Source: Leuctra nigra (taxonomy: Eukaryota; Arthropoda; Insecta; Plecoptera; Leuctridae). From it: a DNA stretch of 64,000 bases. Positions 33,601 through 45,600 of this stretch are shown here, one piece after another (positions within the stretch are counted from its first letter, which is position 1; the number at the start of each line of letters is the position of its first letter). Position numbers and translations under genes: made by a program. The DNA is taken from positions 12,524,745-12,588,744 of the forward strand of contig OW203766.1 in assembly GCA_934045905.1 (NCBI GenBank), in the 5' to 3' direction. Below the pieces are notes generated by a model that saw only the letters and a list, made by a program, of their open reading frames with translations, made no database searches and had not been told where the DNA came from.

Positions 33601-36600
33601 TCCAGTTGTCGTTTCTCCACTTTGCAATCTCTCTGCGTATTGATGTTGTTAGATTGTTCATGGTCGTTTTCTGGTGTGGAAGTCTGGAGGCTTGCCATTC
33701 TCGTAAGAGCTTGTTTCGGCTTCTAATTTTTTCTTTAATGTTAGAAGGGAGAGTTCGTTGATGAAGTGATATCGGCCTTGGGGGCGCAGCTACATTTAGT
33801 GCATCATTTACAGTGGATATGAACTTATCTACATGTGCGTCTATGTCTTCCGAAGTTGTGATCCTTGGATTGGTAATTGTGTTTCTGTCCAGTTCGGAGC
33901 GAAATAGTTTCCAGTTCGCTGTTTTGTAGTCATGAGAGAGTCTGGGAGGCAGTGGTGTGATTGATTTGTCCAGAGTGAACAAGACTGGGTTGTGATCTGA
34001 GGGTAGACATGGGGAGGTGGTTAGATTAGAGATGTGGTCGATGTTTTTGATGAGGGCGAGGTCCAGTACACTTGGGAGTGCGTTGGCTCTTGAAGGGAAG
34101 TAAGTGGGTTCTGGAGGCGAGTGGATTTTAAACTTCCTTTTGATGGCGTGCTCGAGTAGAAGAATACCATTCCTATTGTTCGTTTGGCAATTCCAGCTGA
34201 TATGTTTGGAGTTCAAATCCCCCATAATTATTACTTGATTGTTGAGTTTCAGTAGAATATCTATGTCCTTGGTGCTGATTTTTCCTTGCGGGGGATTGTA
34301 GACAGACACTACTGTTACATTCAAAGATTGAGAGTCAATGCAACACGCGACAGCTTCAATCTTCTCGAGAGCAGGGATGAATTGCTCATGGTGAGGAATG
34401 TTGTTTTTGATGGCGAGAGCTACCCCACCACCCTTGTTAGTGCGGTCTTTTCTGTAGATTTTAAAGCCAGCTAGTTTGAGTTTTGTTCTTGGTGTTAGAT
34501 GTGTTTCTGACAATCCTATGATATCTGTTGGGTTACTTTGAGCTTGATTACCAATTTCAAGAATTTTTCCTCGTGCTGAATTACTGTTCCAGTACATTAA
34601 ATTAATCTTGGATAGTTGGGTAGCCATCAGGGAAATATGGAGAAAATTCCTTCTGCTAGAATAGCTAACTTCGAGAAAGTATCAGTTGCTTGCGACGCTT
34701 CTTTGATTGTTGATATTATTGTGTGTTTGATCTGGGGAAGGTCGAGGCCTCCGAAGAGAGATTTAATCACGGAGATTATTCCTGCAATGCTTATGGAGTC
34801 ATCTGAAACGTTTTGTTGTGGCTGAATTCTTCGCTTGGTATGTGGCCAGGTGGGTGGTGGGGGAGTGGGAGTAGGGGGGATATTATTGATGCTCGGGAAG
34901 TTATTAGCTCTATGCTGGTATGAGTTACGGGAGTTGTTGTTGTCTTTTTGAATGTTGTTGTTGTTTTGGCTGTGCTGTGAGCGCTGGCTGAAGAGACTGG
35001 CCTGCTTGATGTACACCGGACACTGTCTATAGTTAGCAGGATGCGGTCCTCCGCAATTCGTGCAAGTGGGTGGAGCCGAGGCTTCCTTCACGCATACTTT
35101 GGTTGAATGATTTTCCTTACATTTGACGCACTTCGGGTCTCTATGGCAGTTTTTGGCTGTATGCCTGAAAGACTGGCAATTATGACATTGTGTGACACCA
35201 ACAGTCCGATAAGGTTGCCAGTTAATTATACAGCGACAGATCGACTTAATTTTGTAGAAGTCGCTCATCTTGGTTTTTGGAGGGCAAGTAATCACAAACA
35301 TCGGGAGTGGGATTTTAGCGGGCGGGTGGCCTGCCTGTCCCGGCGACTTTCTGATCAGTTGCATCACTTTCGTGACAGGGATGTTTTGATGCTTGAGATC
35401 CTCTAGGATATCCGCTTCTGAGAGAGTAAGTGGCAGGTTTTTGGCCACCATTCTTACTTCTCGCTGATCTTTCTGAGTGTATGTGTGATATTTTAGTTTA
35501 TTTGCGTTGCAGGAGTTTATGACAATACTGTAATCTTCGGTATTATTAGTAAGTAAAACAATTCGATCGCCTTTATATTTAATTTCAAATTCATCGCTCA
35601 ACTTGTTGCGAAGTTCGGCAAATTCAGCCACTAGATTGTTGAATAAATGATATATAACAATGGGGGGAGGTCGCTTGACCTTCGGTGTTTGTGTCGGCAT
35701 TCTCTGTGTTTTCGAGCCCACGCTTTCGTCATCGTCGTCTGAGCTGAGGTCATGTAAAGGTGTGAAACGGTTGGACGTTGGTATTGATGTGTTGTCTTGT
35801 TTAAGGCGCTTGCTGCCTGTTATGTCTGGGATATTAGATGAATGTGCTATAGCAGAGTTCAGAGTCTGTAGGCTGGGTGTTGGTTTGCGTTTTGCGATTG
35901 GTGGTTCAGTATCGTCGAGCATCATTTTCGAGCTCTCTGATGAAGGTGTTAACATCTCTAGACCTAGCCCTCCCGGGCTAGACTTGGATAGGTGTTGTGT
36001 TATAATCACGCAGATATTAGATCTGTGTGTAGGTTGATGAAATTTTACTCACTGCGAAAGCTTGCAAAAGCATGCGATCGGAACTGGATTTGTCGCTGCG
36101 GGAGCTCGGCGTAGTTGTTGTTGTTGCTGCTACGAAGTCCGGCAGACGAATGTACACAACAAGTAAAACCAGTGGTTTGCTGATAAGAGAAACGACGGTT
36201 TGGACAGTGGAGTGAGAAGAACTTGTTCGACGATGGTCTACGTGATAAAAGGTGGCTAGGCAGATTTTCAAATCGGACCAAACGGAATAGAGATGCCGAT
36301 CTCAGTGAGCCACGTGTTTACGCCAGTATAAAAGGCAATTACAGCATGGAAGTCTTTGTCAGTTGTCCAGCTCAGTTCTGCGGTACGCAACGTGTTCTCC
36401 ACAGTCAGTGGAAATAACTTAGTTTAATTTGAGTACGGCAGTCGCTGCAATTTGAACCACTTGAAGTAATAAACCTACGATACAAATCAAACCATTAAAA
36501 TCAAAATTAAAAGGAAAGTGGAAGTATGTAATATACGCGATAGTTACAAGTGTTTTTTTTCGACAAATCATCGAATAATTTCTACTGAACGAATACTACG

Positions 36601-39600
36601 AGCTTGTCGTGTGTGGAAAACTTGATTTCCACATCCTGACTGCATACGTCATCATCGAGCGCTTTGTCTGACGACAAGGACGACTTCAACGTCGACGTCG
36701 AGACGACCTGATTCAGCCTGCGAGAATTTTACAGGATAGTAACCGGGCACTATCTTGTAACGCCGAAGTCTCCCTGTAAAGGAGCAAGCATCTCAACGAC
36801 GCTGTCAACGATCCACGTCGAGTTAGTGTGACCTGGAGGTCATACTATCCGTCTACAACTACGCTGTTTGACCAGAGGTCATACATCGTCACGGTGAAAG
36901 GGTTCACTGACAAACTTCAAGCACATTACGTTAAGTTGAACGAACATTGAATATCTTGTCACCAGAACTGTTTCTTTATCTGTTATTACAAATTGCAAAC
37001 TTACATCACATTAAAAGGACTGTTAAAAATAAATTGTCTTGTATGCTCTACCCTGAACGATCCCGATTGGTTACAGTGGCGTTTAGTGTGGGGCTGAAAA
37101 CGTGGCAAAATAACAGCTCGATTGGGTTACCAGAGGGGGCAATGCAGGCGATCGGTTACAAATGTATAGTTGCAATGTTATTTATAAGAAGGGATGCGCA
37201 AAGTGTATGGTTTGCTCATAGACATTTATACTCACTGCGTTCGAGATATGCATCTACGGGTTGGAGAGGCGTACCCAAGGTGGTTCCTAGGCCGTGACAT
37301 CATGCTAAGCAATAGCAGCCATGTTGCGGTATTGGTTTGCAGAATTGGCAATCTGCCATGATGTCTACCACGTTTTGACGCACTGACAGAATGTAAACAA
37401 ATAGTAAGTGCCGCAACATGGCTGCCGCATAGAGGTCGAGCATAGGTTCCCACGTCGCCATGCTAGATGCATATCTCGAACGCAGTGAGTATAAATGTCT
37501 ATGGTTTGCTCATGTTCATGTGAGCGTTACGCATGCTCATGTGTAAGGTTACCCATGCTGAAGAGGTCAGTGATGAGGCGCAGACAAAAAGCAGCCAGGG
37601 CCGACATACCTATGACGTTCCTCTTATATGCGGTCCCCTCGGGCCGGACTCCCCCATCGAGACAGACATTCTTCCCCAATCGGGTCCCCCGGCCCGAACA
37701 CTACCACCGTCCCCATTCTATCCTGGCATTCACACCGGTGCCGGACTCCCCCGGACCGGCCCCTTTGGTCGACCCCTCCCATATGACCTCCATTAATGAT
37801 CAACAAGGTTAGGAAAAAACATAATGTGCGCAAAATGACCTAGTTGTCGACGCGCCGTTCAACAATATTAATCTAATCTAATCCTGACTCCATGGGAAGT
37901 TGTACATAACTGCCTCTAAGTAAATATGTTCTCTGACAATTAAGTGCACATTACAGATGGTGGCAGAGGTAGGACGTGATAGTCCCCGCCCTACATTAGC
38001 TATGGGAATAAGATCCTGCACCCACCTGTAGTACTGTCCACTGAACTCGGCCAACTTCTCATCCACGGCGCAGTAGATGGTCGTCTGAGCGCCCTGCAGC
38101 GGCGTCTTGTTGCAGAGACTGATGACGTTCTTGAAGATCCACTCTGAGCCGGGACACACAGCGCTGTCCATGTTGCGGTTGATCTCAGTGTCCACGCCGC
38201 CGGGGTGCAGGGAGTATGTCGTCACGCCGCGGTCTACAGCCAGAGAGTGTAGTTATATCGAACGGCTGGTGTGTTGGATACCTTGGTTCTCGTCAGATCA
38301 CCGAGGTTAAGCAACATTGAGCGCGGTCAGCGGTTGGATGGGTGACCATTCTACTCTGACTTGCCAGTTGCTGCCGTTGGGCCAGATACACTAGGGAGGT
38401 TACTGTGACGTCCTCACACAACCTGTTTTCAGTCTCGTGCTGTGAATATTACACCGTCCTTCGGATGGGACGTTAAGCCGTTGGTCACCTTGGTATCTTT
38501 CGTCAGGAGTTTTATAAAATTATAAAATTTAATAGATAAAAAAGGTAATATTTGTAGATAAAATTGTATACTTTGAAGCAAAAGGGAGTCACCATATTCT
38601 ACTTAGGGTCCATTTTTCAGTACCTGTTCTATTTAAAAAGTTGATTAGGACCATAGCAAGTAGCAACAACCAATAACTTTCCTAGAATGATCACAAAGAA
38701 ACCGTTAAACTTTTAGCGACCGATTTAAAATACGATCCTTAGTATTAATAGTTTCTATGCTGTGCATTAGGAAGTGATTATATATTACTCAATTATTAAA
38801 TTTTACTGATTTGGTTTTTCTTGAGGATACTTTTTTACAAATTAAATTTATTTCTAATTCGGTATTAAATTTTTAATATAATTGTTTGAACTTGATTTTC
38901 ATGTCTTGAAAAAGGTAAAACCAGATTATCCTTATAATTGTATTGTATTCACAACAATTTTAACTCGTGTTTTGTTTCCGAGGGTGTGTACAGCTTTGGA
39001 ATAATATCTCGATCATCCCTACGCTTATACCCTCCCGCCATACAACGGAGATCGTACAGTGGTATACCATGTGCTCCGTTGTATGGCGGGATGGTATAAG
39101 CGTAGGGATGATCGACAAATTTTTCCACGACCCTACGTACTCTTGAGCCTGTTGCTGAGTTCATGTGAGAACAGCACATTGGCGAGCTTGCTGCGGTTGT
39201 ACGCAGATGCTGTGCTGTACGACTTTTCCATGTTGATGTCTTTGAAGTCGATGCTGCCGACTGCAAGAGAAGAAAGCAATTGCAGTGAGGCAAATCTGTG
39301 TGAAGAGGACTGGTAATGAGATATCAATACATGAAGTGATTTTTGTATCCTGACGAAATCTTTTTCTATGTTGAGATGAAAAATAGGAAGATAAATACTT
39401 TATAACTCTCGTCAGGATGTTATTGAATCTATAAGTTGATTTCAGAATAATAGTTATTTTATGAAAGTTGAGATGTTGAGAACACAAATATGTTTTTGTT
39501 GTTGTGGGATGAATAGATTTCCAGATATTTATTTACAAACTTAGATAGATTTCTTCTATTTAAAACATAAAAATTGACAATGACATCACGATTAAATGCT

Positions 39601-42600
39601 AAATTGCCATGGCAACAAAGTATTCACCATGGTAACACATTGTTGGTGGCTCTGAAATAATATCACAGTTCTGATTCTTGTCACATGCCTTTTTCCCGCC
39701 AAAAAGTTCCATGATATTTGAATTTGATTTTTACCAATGAAAGTTTAATACATTTCCTGGGATAAAATTTATGAGATTTCCCTATTCATAGTTTGCACGT
39801 GATGCCATCTCATTGTTGTCTGCCACCATCTTGATGGCACGCAGAATATCTGTGATTCTATCTTTTTGACGATATTTTATAGTTAATGGGTACCTGGGAA
39901 ATTGTATAGGCTCCGGAGATATCTTTTACGAAGAGGAATCACTTACACTACAAAAATACATCGATTAACCTCAATAAAGTTATACATCTGACCCGTCTGA
40001 CCCGTATATCAGCATTGCTGATATAAAACAAATGAAGTTAGTGCAGGGTATGAATTGTTTAGTCGTCATGTTTCGTCAATGAGGAACTGAGGAAGTAGAA
40101 GTGTGACGTACACATGTGCAGCACAGAAGACACGTTGACAATCCTGGCTGGTGTTGACGTCAGTAGCCTTGGCAACAGCAGCAGAGTAAACAAGAAGTGA
40201 CCCAAGTGGTTGACAGCGAAGATCATCTCGTAGCCATCTTGTGATATAGCTCTCGGCATCACACCCAAGCCTAGGACAGAACTAGAGGTCCATTTCAATG
40301 ATTCTTGAGGTCAGCTGAAACACCAGTCATTTTGTCTTCATCCGGTCATACTTTTGTAATGGCGTCACTTGTCAGTCTGTAGGAGTATACTTCCTTCAGT
40401 ATAACTGCATTTGTTGACATCAGTCAATTGCTATTGAAAGAGCTTGATTACATCTCTCCAAAAGTGTACAACGCAATATCAAGAAAACTGACTTTACTTC
40501 AGGCCTTCTACTTCTGAGGTAGTATAGAATTTAAGTTGAATAAACGAATCTTTTCTATGTCACTTTTACCTTAGGAAACTAACTGTCCATATTTTCCCAG
40601 CATACCCAGCATTTTGTGCTACTGCTTTTACTAAAATGTTTGAATCAGGGACGACGCTAAGGGGGGGGCGTGGGGGGGGGGGGGGGGGGCACGGCCCCCC
40701 CCAAACATTCGCACGGCCCCCCCTTGTGCCCCCCCAAACCAAATGTGGGAAAATAAATATCTTGAAAGGCAGTGGGGCTATACTTTTTTTCAATTTTTTT
40801 CACTGTTAAAATTATCAAATATAACTTCAGCTGACATTGTTTTGCAAATAGGCAACTTTCTTATGCCAGACATAATGAAGTTCCTAAGAAGTATAGCAGG
40901 GTTGACAAAAATTGGATAAGATAAGGAACTCACAGATTATGAAAGATCTTGGAATGGAGACTCCAAATTAGGAAAGGAGAGATTGAAATGGTTTGGTCGA
41001 TTGAAAGGGATGGGGCAAGAAAGGATACCGAGAAGGAAGGCAGATAGAGCAGCAATGGGAGGGAAAAGAAAGGCAGGGAGACCGCGAACGAAGTGGATGA
41101 GTGGAGTGAAGGTGGCTGTGGAAAAAGTGAAGAGTCTTGGGAAATGGTAAGGGTCGAAAAATGGTGAGAGGACAGGTAATAAAAATTAGTGTAGGGATAA
41201 GTATACGAAGGTTTCAGTTTTTTAAATTATATCCACCAGGCACGTAGGAAGGGGGGGGGGGGGAGATGGGGGGAAATTACGCACCCCCCTCTGATTCAAT
41301 TCCCCTCCCTATGTTCTTATACATTAAATTTATGTGTCAAGAAAACAAATGTGCTTAAAAAGTGTTAAAATCGCATAGAAATGCACCATATTCAAGTCTG
41401 AAATTCAAAATTTTCCGGTGCTGTGCGCCCCGGACCTGCATTTTGCTGGGGGGCCCTCCCCCCAGACCCCCCATTGTCTACATAGACACTAGTATCTCCA
41501 GCTCAAGATATTTTACAATAAATTTCCCCCCACCCACCTTGCAAATTTAGTTCCTACGCGCCTGATCCCCACGTCACAATATGAAAATATACATATTGTG
41601 AAAATACGTTTGCCCCCCCCTACAAAGTTTATTGCCTAGGCAATAATATTTCCCTACCTAGGCCCCCCCTGTATAAAAATCCTATCGTCGTCCCTGGTTT
41701 GAATACTTGGGTAAATATTAGCTTTTTATGAGCATTCAAATTAATTTAGCGAAAATAACCCTTGAGGCGCTCAAATTATCAAACGCTCAGTCAAAGCTCA
41801 ACTGCAGGGAATTAATTGACCCATTTCCTGTTGTCGGAATAGAATGTTCAGTAATGAAAACTCTCTTGTTGGCGGTGTTTGTGTGTATCAAAATATCTCA
41901 AGATCAGTGCTGTGGGTTCTTCCCTGTTCGTTCGCTGTATTATCCTGGTTAGCGTAATATTTAATGAATATACTGAATTATGAAGTAATTTGCATGGAAG
42001 TGAAATATTACTCACCCGACACCACAATAATGTGCGTCAATAAATTCTATGTTTAGGTCTCCTGACCGCAGCAATAGGGAAGTCTCGTGAAGATTAGAAT
42101 TCAGAATAATATTTATTTTATGAAAGTTGAGATGTTGCTGAACACAGATGTGGTATTATTTTTGTTGTTGGACGAATAGTTCTCATGTAATTAATTTACA
42201 AAGTTTGATAGATCTCCTCTCATTTAAAAACAGGAAAATTGGCAATGACATCACAGTTTGCTATATTGCCATGGCAACAAGGGAATCCCCATGTCAACAC
42301 AATGTTCAAGACTTGGAAATGACATCACAGTTCTGATTCTTGTTAAAGGCCGTTTTTCCCGCCAAAAATCATATGATATTTGAACTCGATTTTTATGAAT
42401 GAAAATTTAAGATTTCACAGGTAATAAGTGTATTTGTCATTATTATTTGTGTTTATTTATAGAAATTAGCTAGAATAAAATTTCATGAGACTTCCCTATT
42501 ACTAACTTTGTTACTATTTTCTTTGAGGAAAGGATGCAAAAATTATCTCAAATAATATGTTGAATTAGATAATAATAATACATTTCCCTTCATTTACGTC

Positions 42601-45600
42601 AATGAAATATGATTAATGAATCATTAAATAAAAACTCCGCCAACATTTGCATCAGAAAATAACTTAAACCATGGTTTCCTGTGGTCTTCGACTATTCGGA
42701 AAAGATGGTATTATTATTAATTGACGTTATAAATATCAAATTCATCTCTTCCACGTCTGTTATTTTGATTGACATGCTAAATAATTTGTAGAAGTTACTC
42801 CATGAATCAAGTTTATAAGGCTTCTTTTATTGAACTTTGACTATTACACATACTTACTGCAATTTTTCATGTATGTTTCCCAATATTTTAGGAAATTCAG
42901 GAATTTTGTGAAAAACAGGTACAACAGGTTTGTGAAAATAGGTACAACGTATGTTTTTCTGATATATATATTTTTTATGACGCAAAATGAAGAGGAAAAT
43001 TAATATATTGTGAAAAACGCATTGACTGACGCGAAGCTGGACAGATCGAGACGTACGACGACCACCGTCCCGACGCCAGCGACGCCTGACGTCTCTACTT
43101 ACCCGCGTTGTTGATGAGCAGGTTGATCTGTGGTTCTGTGCGCAAGAGTTCTGCGGCGCATTGTCTGACTGACGCGAAGCTAGACAGATCCAGACGCACC
43201 ACGACCACCGTCCCGACGCCAGCGACGCCTGACGTCTCTACTTACCCGCGTTGTTGATGAGCAGGTTGATCTGTGGTTCTGTGCGCAAGAGTTCTGCGGC
43301 GCATTGTCTGACTGACGCGAAGCTGGACAGATCCAGACGCACCACGACCACCGTCCCGACGCCAGCGACGCCTGACGTCTCTACTTACCCGCGTTGTTGA
43401 TGAGCAGGTTGATCTGTGGTTCTGTGCGCAAGAGTTCTGCGGCGCATTGTCTGACTGACGCGAAGCTGGACAGATCCAGACGCACCACGACCACCGTCCC
43501 GACGCCAGCGACGCCTGACGTCTCTCGGCGTATTTCCTTGGCGGCGTCCTCCGCTTTGCTGACGTCACGACACGCCATTATCACACGACATCCTGTAAAA
43601 CCACAGATCAAGAACTATCTGAATAAAGATTTTTATGTTTTCGTCTTGTTAGGACATTCTCCGATACTTTGAACTGATAGAGAACTATTGAGGATATACG
43701 GGACGTCAACAATCATTGCTTGATAAACAAACTACTTCATGTTTTTGGTTCGGTGTAGCTGTGTCTCCATTGTGTTCAAACTTCAAAGAATGAAATAAGT
43801 AAATTTTGTGCATGTGATGCAATGAGCCCACAGATTTTACCCATGGAGGATCTGGAAGCACATTTTGGGGTTCATGAAGGGTTTGGCGGATGACCCCCTT
43901 CGTATGCGGGTTCTAGGCGCAAAACTCAATGGAAAAATTAATTCAATTTTCATAATTTTGGTACGATTTTGATGTGGTAAAATCCTCCTGGTTGGGGAAA
44001 AAAAATTATTTCAAAAATTATTATTTTTAATTTTATATTTATTTCAGGACAAATCTATTACACAGATACATTTCAAAGAGCAGCTAAAAATTTATTCAGA
44101 GACAATGCACACTAACTTTTTGAGATAAAGAGTCTTAAGCCTGAATAACACGGTTCAAGTTTACTTTCAAGTCCTTGAATTCAACCCTTGAATTCAACCC
44201 CTTGAATAGTCTAAACGGAAAACTTGAAGCGTTCAACCCTCGTTCAACCCTTGAATTCAAGCCTTGGCTATTCGTTTAGAACATGTCCTATTTTCCTTGA
44301 AGACTTGAAAGTCTTTGACCAATCAGTAACCCTTATTTTGACTTTGCCCCGCCTCTTTTGCCCCATCACACAGATCCAAAGAAATTCGCCAAAAAAGTAA
44401 AATAGTTCTCAATAATTTGCAAGAAAGAAAATAATGTAATGGATCTCAGAGTAACCTATTGTACTTAATGACAAGTAGGAAACACCCCAACAAGTTAAGT
44501 ACAAATTAAATCACTTATTCAAGAAAGGGCGTCAGTCCATTTGTGGTGATTCAGAGAAAACAACACAAAACTTTAGCATTTTTTTTTAAATTTTATGTAA
44601 ACTTTCGTTAATATCAAAAGGGTAATTTTTAATGAAAAAAAAAATTATAAAACCATATAGACAATATTTATCATTGTTAAATCTCTGGACTAATGCCCTT
44701 TCTTGAACAGATGTGATTTTGAATAATTTAGGATTGTATTTTTAATTAAATTTTAAATTTGGTTTAATTTCTTTTTAAAGTTAGCATAAGTATAAATTTA
44801 TAGTTTATAAGTTAGTTTATAAGATTTTATAAGTTTTTTATAAGTTTATAGGGCGTGAGTCCTGGACTGCTGCCCTTTCTTGAAAAATTACGTATATTAT
44901 GAGCGAGTTTCAGCCATAAGGAGTACTGGGACTGACGCCCTTTCTTGCTAAAATGTGTGTCCACGAAAAGAGACGATTTAAAAAAAAAGTCAATTTCGCC
45001 ATTTTATGGACTGACGCCCTTTCTTGAATAAAGCTGGGTTCCCATACTTTGCATCGAATTCGCTTTCGGTTCGCTTCGCTTTCGCAAAATGGCTACCTTT
45101 TAACAAAGGAAATCGTCCATGTTTACATTCGCATGTTCGCGTGTTTCAGTTTCGTTAAAGTTGAGCCAATTTTAACTTTGACGAAACCGAAACGAAACCG
45201 AAACACGCGAACATGGGAATGTAAACATGGACGATTTCCTTTGTTAAAAGGTAGCCATTTTGCGAAAGCGAAGCGAACCGGAAGCGAATTCGATGCGAAG
45301 TATGGGAACCCAGCTTAAGTGATTCAATTATTTAGAAAATTAATTAACAGGAGGGTACTACCTTTGGCTCCTCAGTTGCCAAGTGATGCATTCATTAAAA
45401 TATGTCTAAATTAGTCTAGTTTACACGATTGAATTGAAAGAAACATTGAACAGTGTAAACTATTCGGATCGTCTTAAAGCTTATATGATTTTAAATGGAT
45501 TCCTACAAAGCTGTTCGATATCCATCAAAACAATTCAACACACTGAACTGGAAAATTTTAGAAATATGTCAATTGCTTTAATTTTAAATTTCGATGAATC

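Larger units (their letters stand above)
31674..36151 (-). mobile_element. Full-length jockey-clade LINE with 12-bp target-site duplication
   Basis: A GTACACAACAAG target copy lies at 31662-31673 and again at 36152-36163. On the minus strand the element begins ATTCGTCTGCCGGACTTCG, has a 142-bp 5' leader, two overlapping intact frames, a 3' leader of about 265 bp and a short A-rich tail. Both frames are uninterrupted, so the copy is young and potentially active. It lies in the last intron of RDH-B, in the same direction. Confidence 0.92.
31591..37077 (+). mobile_element. Probable LTR of an LTR retrotransposon, interrupted by a LINE
   Basis: With the LINE (31674-36151) and one target copy removed, about 1 kb remains. 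It starts TGTTGTGGAGGGCGGAG and ends GATTGGTTACA, followed by TGGCGTTTAGTGTGGGGCT, which resembles a tRNA-Lys-type primer-binding site. TATAAAAGG near 36329 and AATAAA near 36468 fit U3 and R. No gag or pol follows, so this is a remnant or solo LTR. The 5' border and the absence of a proven 3' target duplication keep this uncertain. Confidence 0.4.
40646..41696. mobile_element. Non-autonomous hAT element with 8-bp target duplication
   Basis: Ends CAGGGACGACG and CGTCGTCCCTG. GTTTGAAT occurs on both sides (40638-40645 and 41697-41704), an 8-bp duplication typical of hAT. The interior has G- and C-runs, a captured LINE fragment (40940-41150) and a nested hAT-like element. No transposase. In RDH-B intron 2. 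Confidence 0.9.

Noticed and set aside
35660..36037. Plus-strand frame of 125 codons and others within the LINE
   Set aside because: Antisense shadows of ORF1 and ORF2.
38246..38370. Functional 5S rRNA gene
   Set aside because: Only the internal part matches 5S; ends are degraded and the 3' half is unrelated.
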